Source of the DNA: Setaria digitata
Taxonomy: Eukaryota; Nematoda; Chromadorea; Rhabditida; Setariidae
Reading direction: 5' to 3'
DNA length: 64,000 nt
Assembly: GCA_003640385.1 (NCBI GenBank)
Contig: RCAB01000003.1
Location: forward strand, 248,001-312,000
A program made the translations under genes and the position numbers. Position 1 is the first letter of the stretch, and the number at the start of each line of letters is the position of its first letter. Below are positions 35,818 through 46,534 of the stretch, one piece after another. The notes under the pieces are model-generated. The model was given only the letters and a program-made list of their open reading frames with translations. It searched no databases and had not been told where the DNA came from.

Positions 35818-36199
35818 TTAATTTCTGCGCATCTTTTTTGACAAGTCCTACAAAAGTGTGAATTGGTCACAAAACTTCGTAAATTATAATGAACGAAAGA
35901 TACACACACTACAACTACCTCAATAGTCTGCCCTCAGCTTCAAGTCAACGAAAGTAAGGAAAGAAAAAAGAAGGAAAACAGCGACTTTAAAAACATACGT
36001 TAGGATTTAACGCAGTTCGTAATTGTTTCAAGCTGTTTGGATTCGTAACTGCATTCACCTTGGTGCAGGGATGCGTGAGGAATCTAAGCAGGGGATGTGG
36101 AGCTGTGTGAGGAATGTAAATCTCATCTTTTAAAGTGTTCAACTGCTGAAATGGGATTGGAGAGATGCAGCCGGAACCAAAGCATTTAGGAGTGGACAT
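35818..36199 (-). CDS. Possible upstream cistron or uORF of TIMM22, 76 aa
   Basis: On the minus strand an ATG at 36199 opens 67 codons (begins MSTPKCFGSGCISP; includes TAPHPLLRFLTHPC) to a consensus donor GTATGT at 35998. Splicing to the acceptor before 35847 adds nine codons and a stop at 35818, only 19 bases before the TIMM22 start. The ATG follows an acceptor-like ttgcag. The base composition is less AT-rich than the surroundings. It may be a real microprotein on a bicistronic mRNA, a regulatory uORF, or a 5' UTR whose open frame is accidental. I recognise no family. Confidence 0.3.
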
Positions 36200-36463
36200 A
36201 ACTCCTTCCTGCAAGGGAGGGAAGATGAGTGGGAACGGACGAGGGGGGGGGAAGATTCAGGATGAGATCCGAACGAGAACTGCTACCTTCATAGGTCACG
36301 TCCAGATATAATATTTACAAAGTCTCAGTCTCAGTCTTAGTCTATGGAGATGGAGTTCTCTGAGTTCATGTTAATTTCTAGTCTCTGTTTCCGATGCTCT
36401 CTGTTGTTTTCAGTTGGTAAGAACACCGTTAATAATGATTCTGGACTTCATTCTGTTGTGATC

Positions 36464-36797
36464 ATGGGGGAGAGCGGGGTGCTGTTATTAGACTACTCGA
36501 ATCAAGGAAGTCACTTTCCTCAGTGGTTGGTCAGAACAGTTTCTTGTTATTAGCCTGGAAATCTGCGTTGAGCGTCTTGAAGCATTTTTATAACCTTGAA
36601 GCGGAACACATTGTTCAGAGTTATTTGAGTGATAAATTAATACTATTGCTCCTACTAGATTTCATATCATGGGTTAATCAATAACATCAATTGATAGGAC
36701 AGCATTTTTCGGTGCACACGTACTGCGCAACTATCTCACTGAGGAGGAACGTGGTGGTGAAACCGGATTCCGTCCGACATACACCATCTTTCAATGA
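36464..36797 (+). CDS. Putative 53-aa protein, two exons
   Basis: Exons 36464-36525 and 36698-36797 join in frame to give a product starting MGESGVLLLDYSNQG and ending TEEERGGETGFRPTYTIFQ. The second exon (FFGAHVLRNYL onwards) has clear coding texture in a region of higher GC. An acceptor at about 36414 upstream of the ATG suggests a 5' UTR exon or trans-splicing. The donor (TG then GTTGGT) is acceptable but not strong, and an alternative GTCAGA lies three bases on. I do not recognise the product; the size suggests a small organelle or complex subunit, but that is a guess. It is divergent from TIMM22. Confidence 0.38.
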
Positions 36798-37400
36798 TTC
36801 AATGTATCGGCGAAGCATTCCGTCACAGCGGTACACAATTTTTCGATCTTTCCATCTTCATTTTACCTTGCAATAATTGATTTAACATTTCTAATTTGTG
36901 AGAATCGAAATATCTTCTGCATATGGAGGGAATTGCCAAAGTGTTATTTGAAGATTTTGAAAATAAGAGAAATGAATGCACTAGAAAATGCGTCGACCCA
37001 TTGTTATTAGTCTAAGAATTTCAGAAAATCCCCAAGGTAAGTCCTGATCTAAAACAAATTTTATCGATCTTTTTTATTATCGAAACTTTCATACCGTGGA
37101 CTGGATCTGGAATTCTAAAGTGTTTAGTGAATTCAGATGCACTTCTCGATTTGTGATTTTACTAGAATATATTTTATTTTGTAGAATTACTTAAAGAAGA
37201 ATTGGAAGATCACTCAAAAGCCTTTTCAGCAAATACATCTTCTGCTATTTCATTATCCTAGTGGGCGGTTTAAGCCGTTTTTATCAATGTACTACTCATT
37301 TTTTGTTGAACTCTTAAGTGTGTTTTATTTATCTACTTCGAAACATGCCAAATTAAGGTCCTTTCAGCTTGTAAATCTCAGTAGCCACATTTTCAGCCCT
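36798..37400. other. Intergenic
   Basis: A 30-codon open frame at about 36924 (MEGIAKVLFEDFENKRNEC) is seen without splice partners. The end of the stretch is a pyrimidine-rich acceptor (37387-37396, ttttcag) just upstream of the next ATG, probably a trans-splice site. Confidence 0.4.
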
Positions 37401-40093
37401 ATGAAAACTTTGTTGCTCGCAACTCTTTCATTGTTATTTCTCATTGAAGAAATACACGCTGGGTATGAAGAAAGTAAGATTTAAATCGTTTTAGAAATTT
37501 TAAAATTATAAAGATACTGCCTCGGTGCATATTAGAAAACGAGCCTGTAATGAAAATAACTTGCCGGGACGCTTTTGTTTTTTACAATGTTTACTTTTCC
37601 TAAAGTAGATTTCAGCTATTGTGATTGATTTATCACATTGGAGAAGTCACCAAATTCATAGATTAAAATTTCCAAAATAAGTATTGATTAAAATGATATC
37701 AGGGTATAATCTGAACAAACTACCACCGGACTTGAGGCCTATTATGGAATTAATTGGACTTTGGCAACTAGAAACAAGATCAGGTCCAACACGTGAATAC
37801 AGCCCTCCTGATTTGATTGATATTGCAATTAATCCAATACCAAAATTTGGTGCTCGTGCTGCTAATATTACGTGAGTATTGTCTCAGTTGAATTGAGGAG
37901 TAAAAGTTCATTTGTTTGAAGCTTGTAATCGAGACTCACTGCTAATTTTATATTCATATATATTTGGGTACAAAAACTCAAGCAAATGATAAGCTTATTT
38001 TCATCCCTTCTAAATATGCTCTTGCATGTTTATGCAGTAAAATTTAAAAGTTTCATAACAGAATTGCTTCCAGTTTTCTGACATATTTCAACTAACTTCA
38101 TCATTCTCTTTTCGTTACTATCAATTCACCGATGCTTAGCAGTGCTTTTTGTCTTCCTAGTGAAAAAGGTAATTTCTAGCTGCTAGGAGTGTAAAACTTA
38201 TATTTAACAAATAGAGAAAGATATTGCAGTTGGGTATATGAAAAAACAAAAGAAAAAATTTATTTGGGCTCTGCTGCATATGCTTGTAAATTCAAGAATT
38301 TTGAATGATCAACGTCTGAAACAATTCATTTTAAATTTCACAATTTTAATTCAGCTCCTTTATCTCATGTTTCAGTTTTTGTTGACTTGATAGATAAGAG
38401 TAAAAAATTGACAGATTCCAGCTCTGAGGATCTAAATACGTAAATTTCATATTACTGTCTAAACCATTAAGAAGTTTCTTATTCTCTTTTTATAATGCTT
38501 CTAATAATATGCAGTCGAACATCTTCAACAATAAAATTGCAGAAAACATTTTTTTTTACCAAAAACAGTAGGAGAATAACAAATTTATTCTGTTGCACTT
38601 CCTAAATTCACAACAATTTGAATTTTTTTTAACCACTGTTGCAATGCTTATGAAAATGAAAAGAACTGTAGGATATTTGCATTTTGCTCCAAATAATATT
38701 TAATTTATATTAGATGGTAGCACACACATGTTAGTATGCGTCTTATTATTTTTATCATAATAATAATTGTATTTATATATGATCCATAATTTCATACCAA
38801 GTAGAGTATATTTTTGAACCTTAAAATACTTATTTTCTTCTGTATTATGGTGCAAAAATCTAGTAAGATATGCTATCCAATTAATTTTTCAAAAATATTT
38901 CAGCTATTTGTACCAGTAAGATATTCATTTTAATACCGTAGCAACCAAATGTTTCTGCAGAGTACTTATTGAAGTAAATATGTGAAAAATAATTTATCAA
39001 ATCACTTGAAAAAGAAAAGGTAATCAGATTCAATCGCATGTGCTATTTTGGTTTAGAACAGAAATTTTGGACAATTAAATTGATATTTATGTGACAATAT
39101 TATTCTTCGTCTCGGAATCGGAATCATCGGTTACAACTTTAGGCACACTTACTTTGATTCGCAAAAGAATATCATACGATCGGATTATGGTTTTATGCCA
39201 GTAAAGAATGCAACAAAACGAGATCCTCGTATACACATCGCATATCTTACTACCAGCAGTGAAGGTACTTCTTTTATCTTATAAAAGCTGATAATTAAAA
39301 AGCAAGGATTTAAATTTTGATGAACTAAGATGATTTAAACGGTAAGCGATTTTAATCGAAAATAATCACCTGCATCCGTTGTCGATTTGGAGAATTCGAG
39401 TACATTTCTTCATAAAATGTTTATTAAAGGTTATTCGATGATGGAACAAGGCACAGTGATAGGCCGTAAAATAACTTTTCATCTGAAACAATTCCTTCGT
39501 CGTACCTTCTCAGTTGGAAGTGGTGGGATAGATTTAGACATTCGAGAGGTATTTTCATATTTCTGTGAAGAAATTTGCTATTCTTATATTCTACATATAA
39601 CATTGCATAATTTCAATTAATACAAGTACATTAACTAAAATATTATGGTAATGTGATAAAGTATACAGTAATATATACGTTTTTTCAAAAAAAATTTCCA
39701 CTTTTTTCTTTTAAAGTGATAATGGTGTAAAATTATAGTCGCTAATCGAAGTGGAAATATAAAATGCAAATTTTCAAATATAAAAAAATGCTGTATTAAT
39801 AGCGATAGTAGAACGCCGAAATAATTCGCACTCTTACACGTATATTATAATCATTTTATTGACCAATTCAAAGCAGTAGTCTGACTTAACTAATTCTGGG
39901 AAATATTTCTGGATAAATACTCTTTGCTTCTATTATGAATTTCATTATGAACATATTTAATTCAAATTTCAAATTATAGTTCGAGCGACGAATCGAAATT
40001 CTGGATTTTAAGCACATGACAATGAAGATTCGTGTCGAAACAGCTAGTGGAACAGAAAGTTTTTCTGCCAGATATCGGAAAATTATACCTTAA
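37401..40093 (+). CDS. Secreted nitrobindin-like (THAP4-type) beta-barrel protein
   Basis: Five exons: 37401-37473, 37703-37871, 39143-39264, 39430-39548, 39980-40093; 198 aa. The ATG lies four bases after ttttcag, and the first 20 residues (MKTLLLATLSLLFLIEEIHA) form a textbook signal peptide. The rest resembles the nitrobindin/THAP4 C-terminal domain (DUF1794): LRPIMELIGLWQLETRSGP at the start of the barrel, DYGFMPVKNATKRDPRIHIA in the middle, and FSARYRKIIP at the end. Nitrobindins are lipocalin-like barrels that bind heme through a histidine; I cannot assign the heme-ligand histidine with certainty here. Secretion makes a role in extracellular heme, lipid or NO handling possible, but this is inference. 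Intron 2 is large (1.27 kb). The alternative upstream ATG at 37287 would bury the signal peptide and is less likely. Confidence 0.87.
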
Positions 40094-40322
40094 GCATAAT
40101 ATTTCCATCAGATTGAAATGCTCTCCGAATATAGCAGTCAATAAATTAATTAGAAATAATAAATTGTATACAAAAATCTGCTAGTTATATCATGGAACAT
40201 GAAACCATTTTGTAATTTTCATATTTCTCATCAATGATTTCAAAATTCTTTGAAATTATTAATATTAATAAAACTAGGCTTATACTACTCGAAAATTATG
40301 AATGCTTGAGAATTATAACCAT

Positions 40323-40490
40323 CTACAGTTCTTTCAAGTCTTTTATGATATCTCCAATCCTAAGAATAAGTTCGTTGGAGCTAATTAAATTTTTTGCTTG
40401 TTGTAGCAGACTTTCTAAACTGCTTATTAGTATCCCTGCGAACGAGATACTCTTTTTACTTGCCTCTTTCCATTTTAATGTCGAATCCAT
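40323..40490 (-). CDS. Possible 55-aa helical protein or last exon (low confidence)
   Basis: A minus-strand frame from ATG 40490 to TAG 40323 reads MDSTLKWKEASKKSISFAG and continues with a heptad-like leucine/isoleucine pattern (SSLESLLQQAKNLISSNE). The composition is unlike the low-complexity frames around it. There is no signal peptide or recognised domain, and no upstream exon was found. It lies tail-to-tail with the nitrobindin-like gene. Confidence 0.3.
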   Translation of the reverse strand: MDSTLKWKEASKKSISFAGILISSLESLLQQAKNLISSNELILRIGDIIKDLKEL

Positions 40491-43230
40491 CTTTGTCTTT
40501 TAAATTTTTAGGAAATTAGAAAGGACTTTCATTTGATTTTTACCGCAATAAAAATAGTGGCGAGAAAGTTGCTTGACCTCTGACACTAATGATCTTCTGA
40601 TGTTTTGATATCGATTGAAATTTTAATACACGAAACTGCATCTTATTCATTCTAAAACTTTTTTAAAGAAAAATCTAATTATACCGACGAGTACAGGGAA
40701 TATTTAAAACGAAAATTTCACTTAGGTTGATACTTCACCATTGATTCATTCGAAAACTTGCCAATGGAATTGTTTCCTCATCATAGTGATATGTAGGTAG
40801 AAAAGGTGGCACATTTATTAATAGCACAGATTAGTTGCTAATTACATTTCTGGCAACTAAATATTCTTTTCACAAAATGGAACAACTGCGGTATAAATTT
40901 TTTTTTGAGAAGCTCAAATTTTGTTGAAATTCTCAGAAAAGAAATCTGTTGACAACGAATTATCGTTATTATGCCTGTTACTCAGACGCATGCGCTAACT
41001 CCTATGTCAACTTTTCGTGTACTATTTTATTTTCATTAACCTCAAATCTGGTTTCGTAATTCTAAATGATTTCCCTTCTTGTCATTATCGCTGCATTTAT
41101 GTTTATCATTGTGGAAGCACTAACCATGATTCTATAAATCATAAAGAAATTTACACCTTGCGGAATGGAATATTAACTCACTCCAAAAAAACATTTGCGA
41201 AGTTTTTCTTGAGCCGAAACTTTCTTAAAATCAGACAGCGATAAGATGGGCTACACTAAGATTTAAAAGTTTGAGGTTGGGCATAGTGAGTGCATCATTG
41301 CAATGATTGAATATTTAATGTTAATTTGTTGCTTGTCCAGTTTCTTTAAATATCCATTTAACTTCCCCGTGAGTAATGTCTTCAAGCTTAGGCGTAGTAA
41401 CATATCAAATCGGTTTCTGGTGACAAAAGTTTGCAATTACTTGGTGCTAAAGCCCTTCGAATCTGTTATCTCTCCTTGTGGAACACTTTTCGTTTTCCAT
41501 GTATAGCAGTAACTCAGGCGGGCCGCTTGGCAAGAGCTTGTTGGAGTATCAATTGACTATCAAATGGCTGTCCTACTGATTTGATACCTATCCAAATGTA
41601 TTAGTATCGTTGTGTTTCATGCTGTGGATGAACCATTCACAGATCTTTCAAGAATTTACATTATTATTTGTTTTTTCCCCTTAAAGTAGTTGAAAGTCCA
41701 ACTGAGAGAGGTACCGGATAGATTCAAATATGGTAATAGTGATTAGAATTGAGCAGAAACAGAAGTAAAAATGAAATTATATAAGAATAAGTAATGAGTA
41801 GATTGCTGAGACAAGTATAGAAATTTCAATCGGTTTACGTTTTCCTTTTCTGGATTCTACCCAAATCCCTCATCAACTGGCTCCATAAAGAATAATTCCA
41901 AGATCAATTATTAGTAAAGTTAAGAACCTAATCAAAAGAGACAGTATTAAAGTTAATGAGATTTAGTACCTGCTAGAATTTTATCGCAGCTATCTCCACA
42001 CTGCAGCAAATAATATAATTATTGCTAAGCCGTTAAAATATTTTTATTGAGTCAGAGAAAATATTTGTTCGACTCAGAGCAAACGCAGTAAAATGTCGTT
42101 ATGTATTTGCTCTGATACTGCCTCTGAAAGGTGAAATAATCATCAGAGTGTCGTTAAATGAGAATTATTCGTCAAATTAGATTTATTCGTCAAACAAAAG
42201 CAAAGTGAAAGTTTCCTGTCGTAGGTCGGAGAATTTAGTTGATTTTGAATTGTCAAAAAGTACACTTTTACATAAGTTTAAAGGTTAACTCTTCTAAGGT
42301 GCACTAAAAAGTAAAAAAGTGGCGGTAGAAAAAAGGATAGAAAAAAAGGAGTTTATTAAAAATTTTTTTTTAAGTTCCGAGTTCGCTTTGTTGAATATTT
42401 GATTCTAGTCTAGTCTCAAATTTTCTTCAAACTAATTTTTAGGATAATTTTATTCCCAATACCTTAGACTAATTTTAAATTGAAAATAAAAAGATATAAA
42501 TGTCTTAGTAATAGACGACTTCTCGGCTACTGATATCTACTGAGGAGGTGAATTAATCAATCAATTAATCAGAAATTAGGTTCAATGCGTAAATACGGAT
42601 TGAATTAGTTATAGAAAAATGAGACAGAAAATAGTTGAAATATATAAATGACAATTTAAAGTCCCTAAAAGCAGCTGTTTATTTTGTTTACTTGTCATAA
42701 ACGCATTGAGTCCTTACACGGAGATAATTTCAATGATAAGGATAACTTGATTTTCCGTTCAAAATGTTGGGAAAAGACAAAAAAAGGAAGGGATATTTAT
42801 CATCAATAAAACAAGCAATAATAAATTTAAAAATTAAAATTTTTCCTCATAACAAAGATGTTTTCTTTGTTTTCTTAATGAAAAGATAAGCGAACAGTTA
42901 TTGAAAAAAAAAAAAATGACATATGCCATAATGATTGATGATTCCTGCATGATAGATGACATACTAATATTTTCAAATCTGGAAAAAAAATGGCCTGCTT
43001 ACTGTTTCATACTTCTTGTACTTCCATTTGCTGTGATTTCTGAAAATTTAATTTTAGTTTATCAACTAACCTCACAGGCATGACCAGATTTGTATCAATG
43101 ATACTAGGAGCTGGTCTCGACTTATCTCCATATTGTAGTAAACCGTAGTCGATATAGACAGACTAAGGAGATAAATAAGGTTGCTTTTTATTTCTGCTTC
43201 TCTCAGTCACTTTATAGGTTTTCTTGTTAG
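40491..43230. other. Gene-poor AT-rich DNA
   Basis: I see no supported gene, RNA or mobile element. Long A and T runs occur (for example 42363-42372 and 42905-42914). Confidence 0.5.
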
Positions 43231-44182
43231 CTGTTGACGGTATCAGTTCGGGAAGAAATCCAAATATCCGAGGAGGAGTCCTTCATTGGATTCATCGCCA
43301 CTATTCCATATCCCTACAATTGCCGCATGGCATATGTGCAAGTTTTTCTATTGTTAAGAGAACCAATCCATTCTGTTCATCTTCTTAATTGATGTCTTTA
43401 GTTTTAAATGAGTGGTAGGAATTTACATGATTGAATCATAAAAGTTATAATTTTATGGATCTTAAATTCATAATTTCATAAGTATGTTTTAAAAACACTA
43501 TAATTTAATATATGAGTTTTAAGATTTGGAACTTAAAATTGGATTTTTGAAAACTTTCAGTGAATTCTTATTTAAAAAAAAATTAAATAACAGAAAATAA
43601 ATATAAGCGAATGACCTTACTATTGCAACCTTCCTTGTATGAATTCCAAATTTTAATTTTTTCAAATCCACAATGCTGAATTCTGAGTTCTATTCCTTTA
43701 CATCTTATTCCTTTTCTTTTTTGAATTGGCACTTTGATTTTTTGAATTGCTAGAAATTTGCTATCAGTAGTTTGTTCACGTTCTTTGTTCTTTATGCCCA
43801 AACATGTGTATGGTTTAAATAAATTTCCCAAAACGTCTATGAGAGACTGAGAACTGCCAGTGACTGTCAGTTTAAGTTGCCGATCTCTTCTCATTCGATT
43901 GACGGTAATCTTGCCCGCGCCCGCAGTAAGGTAACCGTAGTGTTAATACTCGTACTTCTGGAGCAGGGAAATGGTAACTCGAGAAAATGGCACGAAGATT
44001 TGTATCAATTTGCCAAAATGCCGCCGCAGTGCTGTCACTCAAAATTTATTTTCAGCACCTATGGACCGACAAACAAACGAATGGATAGCAAGACCCCAGA
44101 GCCATCAAAATGTCATTTATCCGTCCTCTACCGAAATCTTTCCGCATCTTTTCAACCTTCAGACGATAAGATTCATTGCTGA
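43231..44182 (+). CDS. Possible two-exon gene fragment in a GC-richer patch (low confidence)
   Basis: A phase-0 piece at 43231-43341 (LLTVSVREEIQISEEESFIG, then FIATIPYPYNCRMAYVQ) is bounded by an acceptor and a donor. It can join a second open frame from an acceptor before 43844 to a stop at 44180-44182 (RLRTASDCQFKLPISSHS; later HLSVLYRNLSASFQPSDD). More than one frame is open here: in 43231-43390 a second frame (VDGISSGRNPNIRGGVLHW) and near 44000 another (TKICINLPKCRRS) look just as coding. The assignment is therefore uncertain. I recognise no family. A regulatory element with a chance open frame is the main alternative. Confidence 0.22.
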
Positions 44183-46503
44183 TAACTTTGTAATTATCAG
44201 ATTACTTTTACTTTAGCACATTCTTGCTTCTTCCAGCGAAGGAAATAAACCTTCGACAGGTAACAGCTTTTCAGATATCCTTCCAATTATTCTCACTGAA
44301 GTTTTATTATTTAGACAAGTTTAAATTGTTTCAAGAAAAGTCTAGTTCGCTTCCATCTATTTAGCCTAATATTTCATCAGAAAGAAATACCAGTCAATAA
44401 ATATGTCCCCGTCGTTCAAGTCAAGCATTGCTTGCCTAATAATGAACAATAATGCTTATTATCCTATAACGCGAACAAAACTTGTATGATCTATTGTCTG
44501 CACATGCCGGAAAGGTGCGTGGCACACGTCAAACAAAGTGCCGTTAATTAATCCACGGAAAACATCCTCAGTGAATAAAAATTTTTCTTAAACTGAGCTA
44601 CTGTCCTGAATTCTGCGCTTCGTTATCTATTTTTGAAGTATTTAAATTTTTTGAGCTTCCTGCAACTTAATTTTTGCATTTGAAGTATTTTTGGCTTTAT
44701 AAACCAGAAAAAAATTATTGTATTGTAAAACTTATCCTGGAACATATTTTGCTTTACATTTTAAACACTAGATTAATTAATACTTTTAAATTAATTCTTT
44801 CTACAACAATATATTTCCAAGTTAAAACTAGCATTCACTTGGAGAACAACAAACAATAAAAGGGATAGTCTCTGAATAGTTCCGAATAAAGAAAATCCAG
44901 TGATTAATAGATGTGATATTAGTTCTGGCTGGTTATTACTAAATGAGATACGGGTTTCATTACATGCACAATTTATAATTGGATATCTGGCCCCTGGAGA
45001 CTTTTTTTATATAAAAGCTATTATTTTTGTTTATTTGTGTTGATAAAATTTTTGCTTTAATGGTTTCACTTAGTGCTTCATTGCGCTGAACTCATAATTG
45101 CTATTTTAGTTCTCCCTCTCAAGGCGCTAACGATTTGTTATTTTAGGAAAGAGAATCATAAAGTTTCGTTTTCTCTCTCTGTTCATTGCCATGTGAAGGA
45201 AATAGTCAGCCAACTCATTTTAATTTCTCAAAGGCATTAAAATAAATGATATTTTTACCATTTTTTTTGGATTTTTAATTGTCCAAAGCGATTTTAACTA
45301 GCTTCAATTTGGCTCACAAAAAATATTAAATAATAATTAATCAACGAAGAAAAAATTCAATTTTTCCTGCTAGAGTTTTTCATTCAAAATGTTCCACTTT
45401 ATGCTGAAACATCTCAAGATCCAATATCACATCCGTTCTACTCTCCTCTCGCTAAGAAATCAGATGTAAATTTAAATTTCACTAATCGGAACCTACATTT
45501 CTGGGATTTAGATCTTTCGAGAATCCCAAAACATTGTTCTGAATATTTAAAAAAAGGCAAAATTTATTCTATTTCATGAAAATTTACTGGAACTAAATTC
45601 GCGAAACTAATTCGATTAGTGGACTCAACGAAAACGCCCTTCAAGCCATCATCGATTTCACAATAATTTTGTTGTTTAATGTTTTTTCTCCTTTCTTTTT
45701 CTTTTTTGTGGAGCATATAAATTTGTCAGTCCCTGTGCATAGATGTACCGATTACTATCAGTACATTTGCTCCAATCTGCCCTTATACTTACTGCTTATT
45801 GTATATGCATACACTACTTTGAATACACTTATTTAAATGCTCTATAAGCTTTGCAGCACGAACTATGCAGTTGGCTTCTGTCACTAAGCTTCTTAGTGAG
45901 TTGAAAGTGAAATTGTCTTCCCGTCAAAAACTTCAATTTTTTTTTACAGAATTTAATTTTTCTTTCTTTTGAATTGAAAAACTAATAAGTTCACAGGATT
46001 TTCGAATTATAAAATACTGAGAACAAGAAACATTTTAAAATTTTACTATTCACTATTTTCCATAAGTAGATGGCGACGTAGTTTATGTTTTCGTTTTAAT
46101 TGGATGGCGGATATTTTTGCGTGAACTGAGGTTACACAATTGGTAAAACAACTATTAAAAAGTTTAATGTCATTAAATTAACGCTATATGAATTTATTTT
46201 GAAATTACTTTGCTACAAATGAGACGCATTTTTTCGAATAAATGTATAAACTGAATTAAACTCTATATATGAACTAAAAGATTTTATTTTCTAACCTAAT
46301 CATTTCGAAACCAAATGAAAGAATTGGAAATGATTCATTTTCAAATAACTGAAAGGAAAGTTCCTGACTTGGTTGAAAATTCCTTGATTGTTATTAAAAT
46401 TTAAAACGAAATTCAAATGTTTTTAGCGAACATAAATTATTGAAATGAATGTTTGCAATTAATGAACCATCTATCACATGCGTATAACCATTATTCTGGG
46501 AAT

Positions 46504-46534
46504 ATATCTATTATAATTAAATTATAATAGATAT
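46504..46534. repeat. 31-bp palindrome, 15-bp arms
   Basis: The arms 46504-46518 and 46520-46534 are perfectly complementary around one base. The sequence is entirely AT-rich except for one C/G pair, so it could extrude as a cruciform, but it could also be a chance product of composition. Confidence 0.7.
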
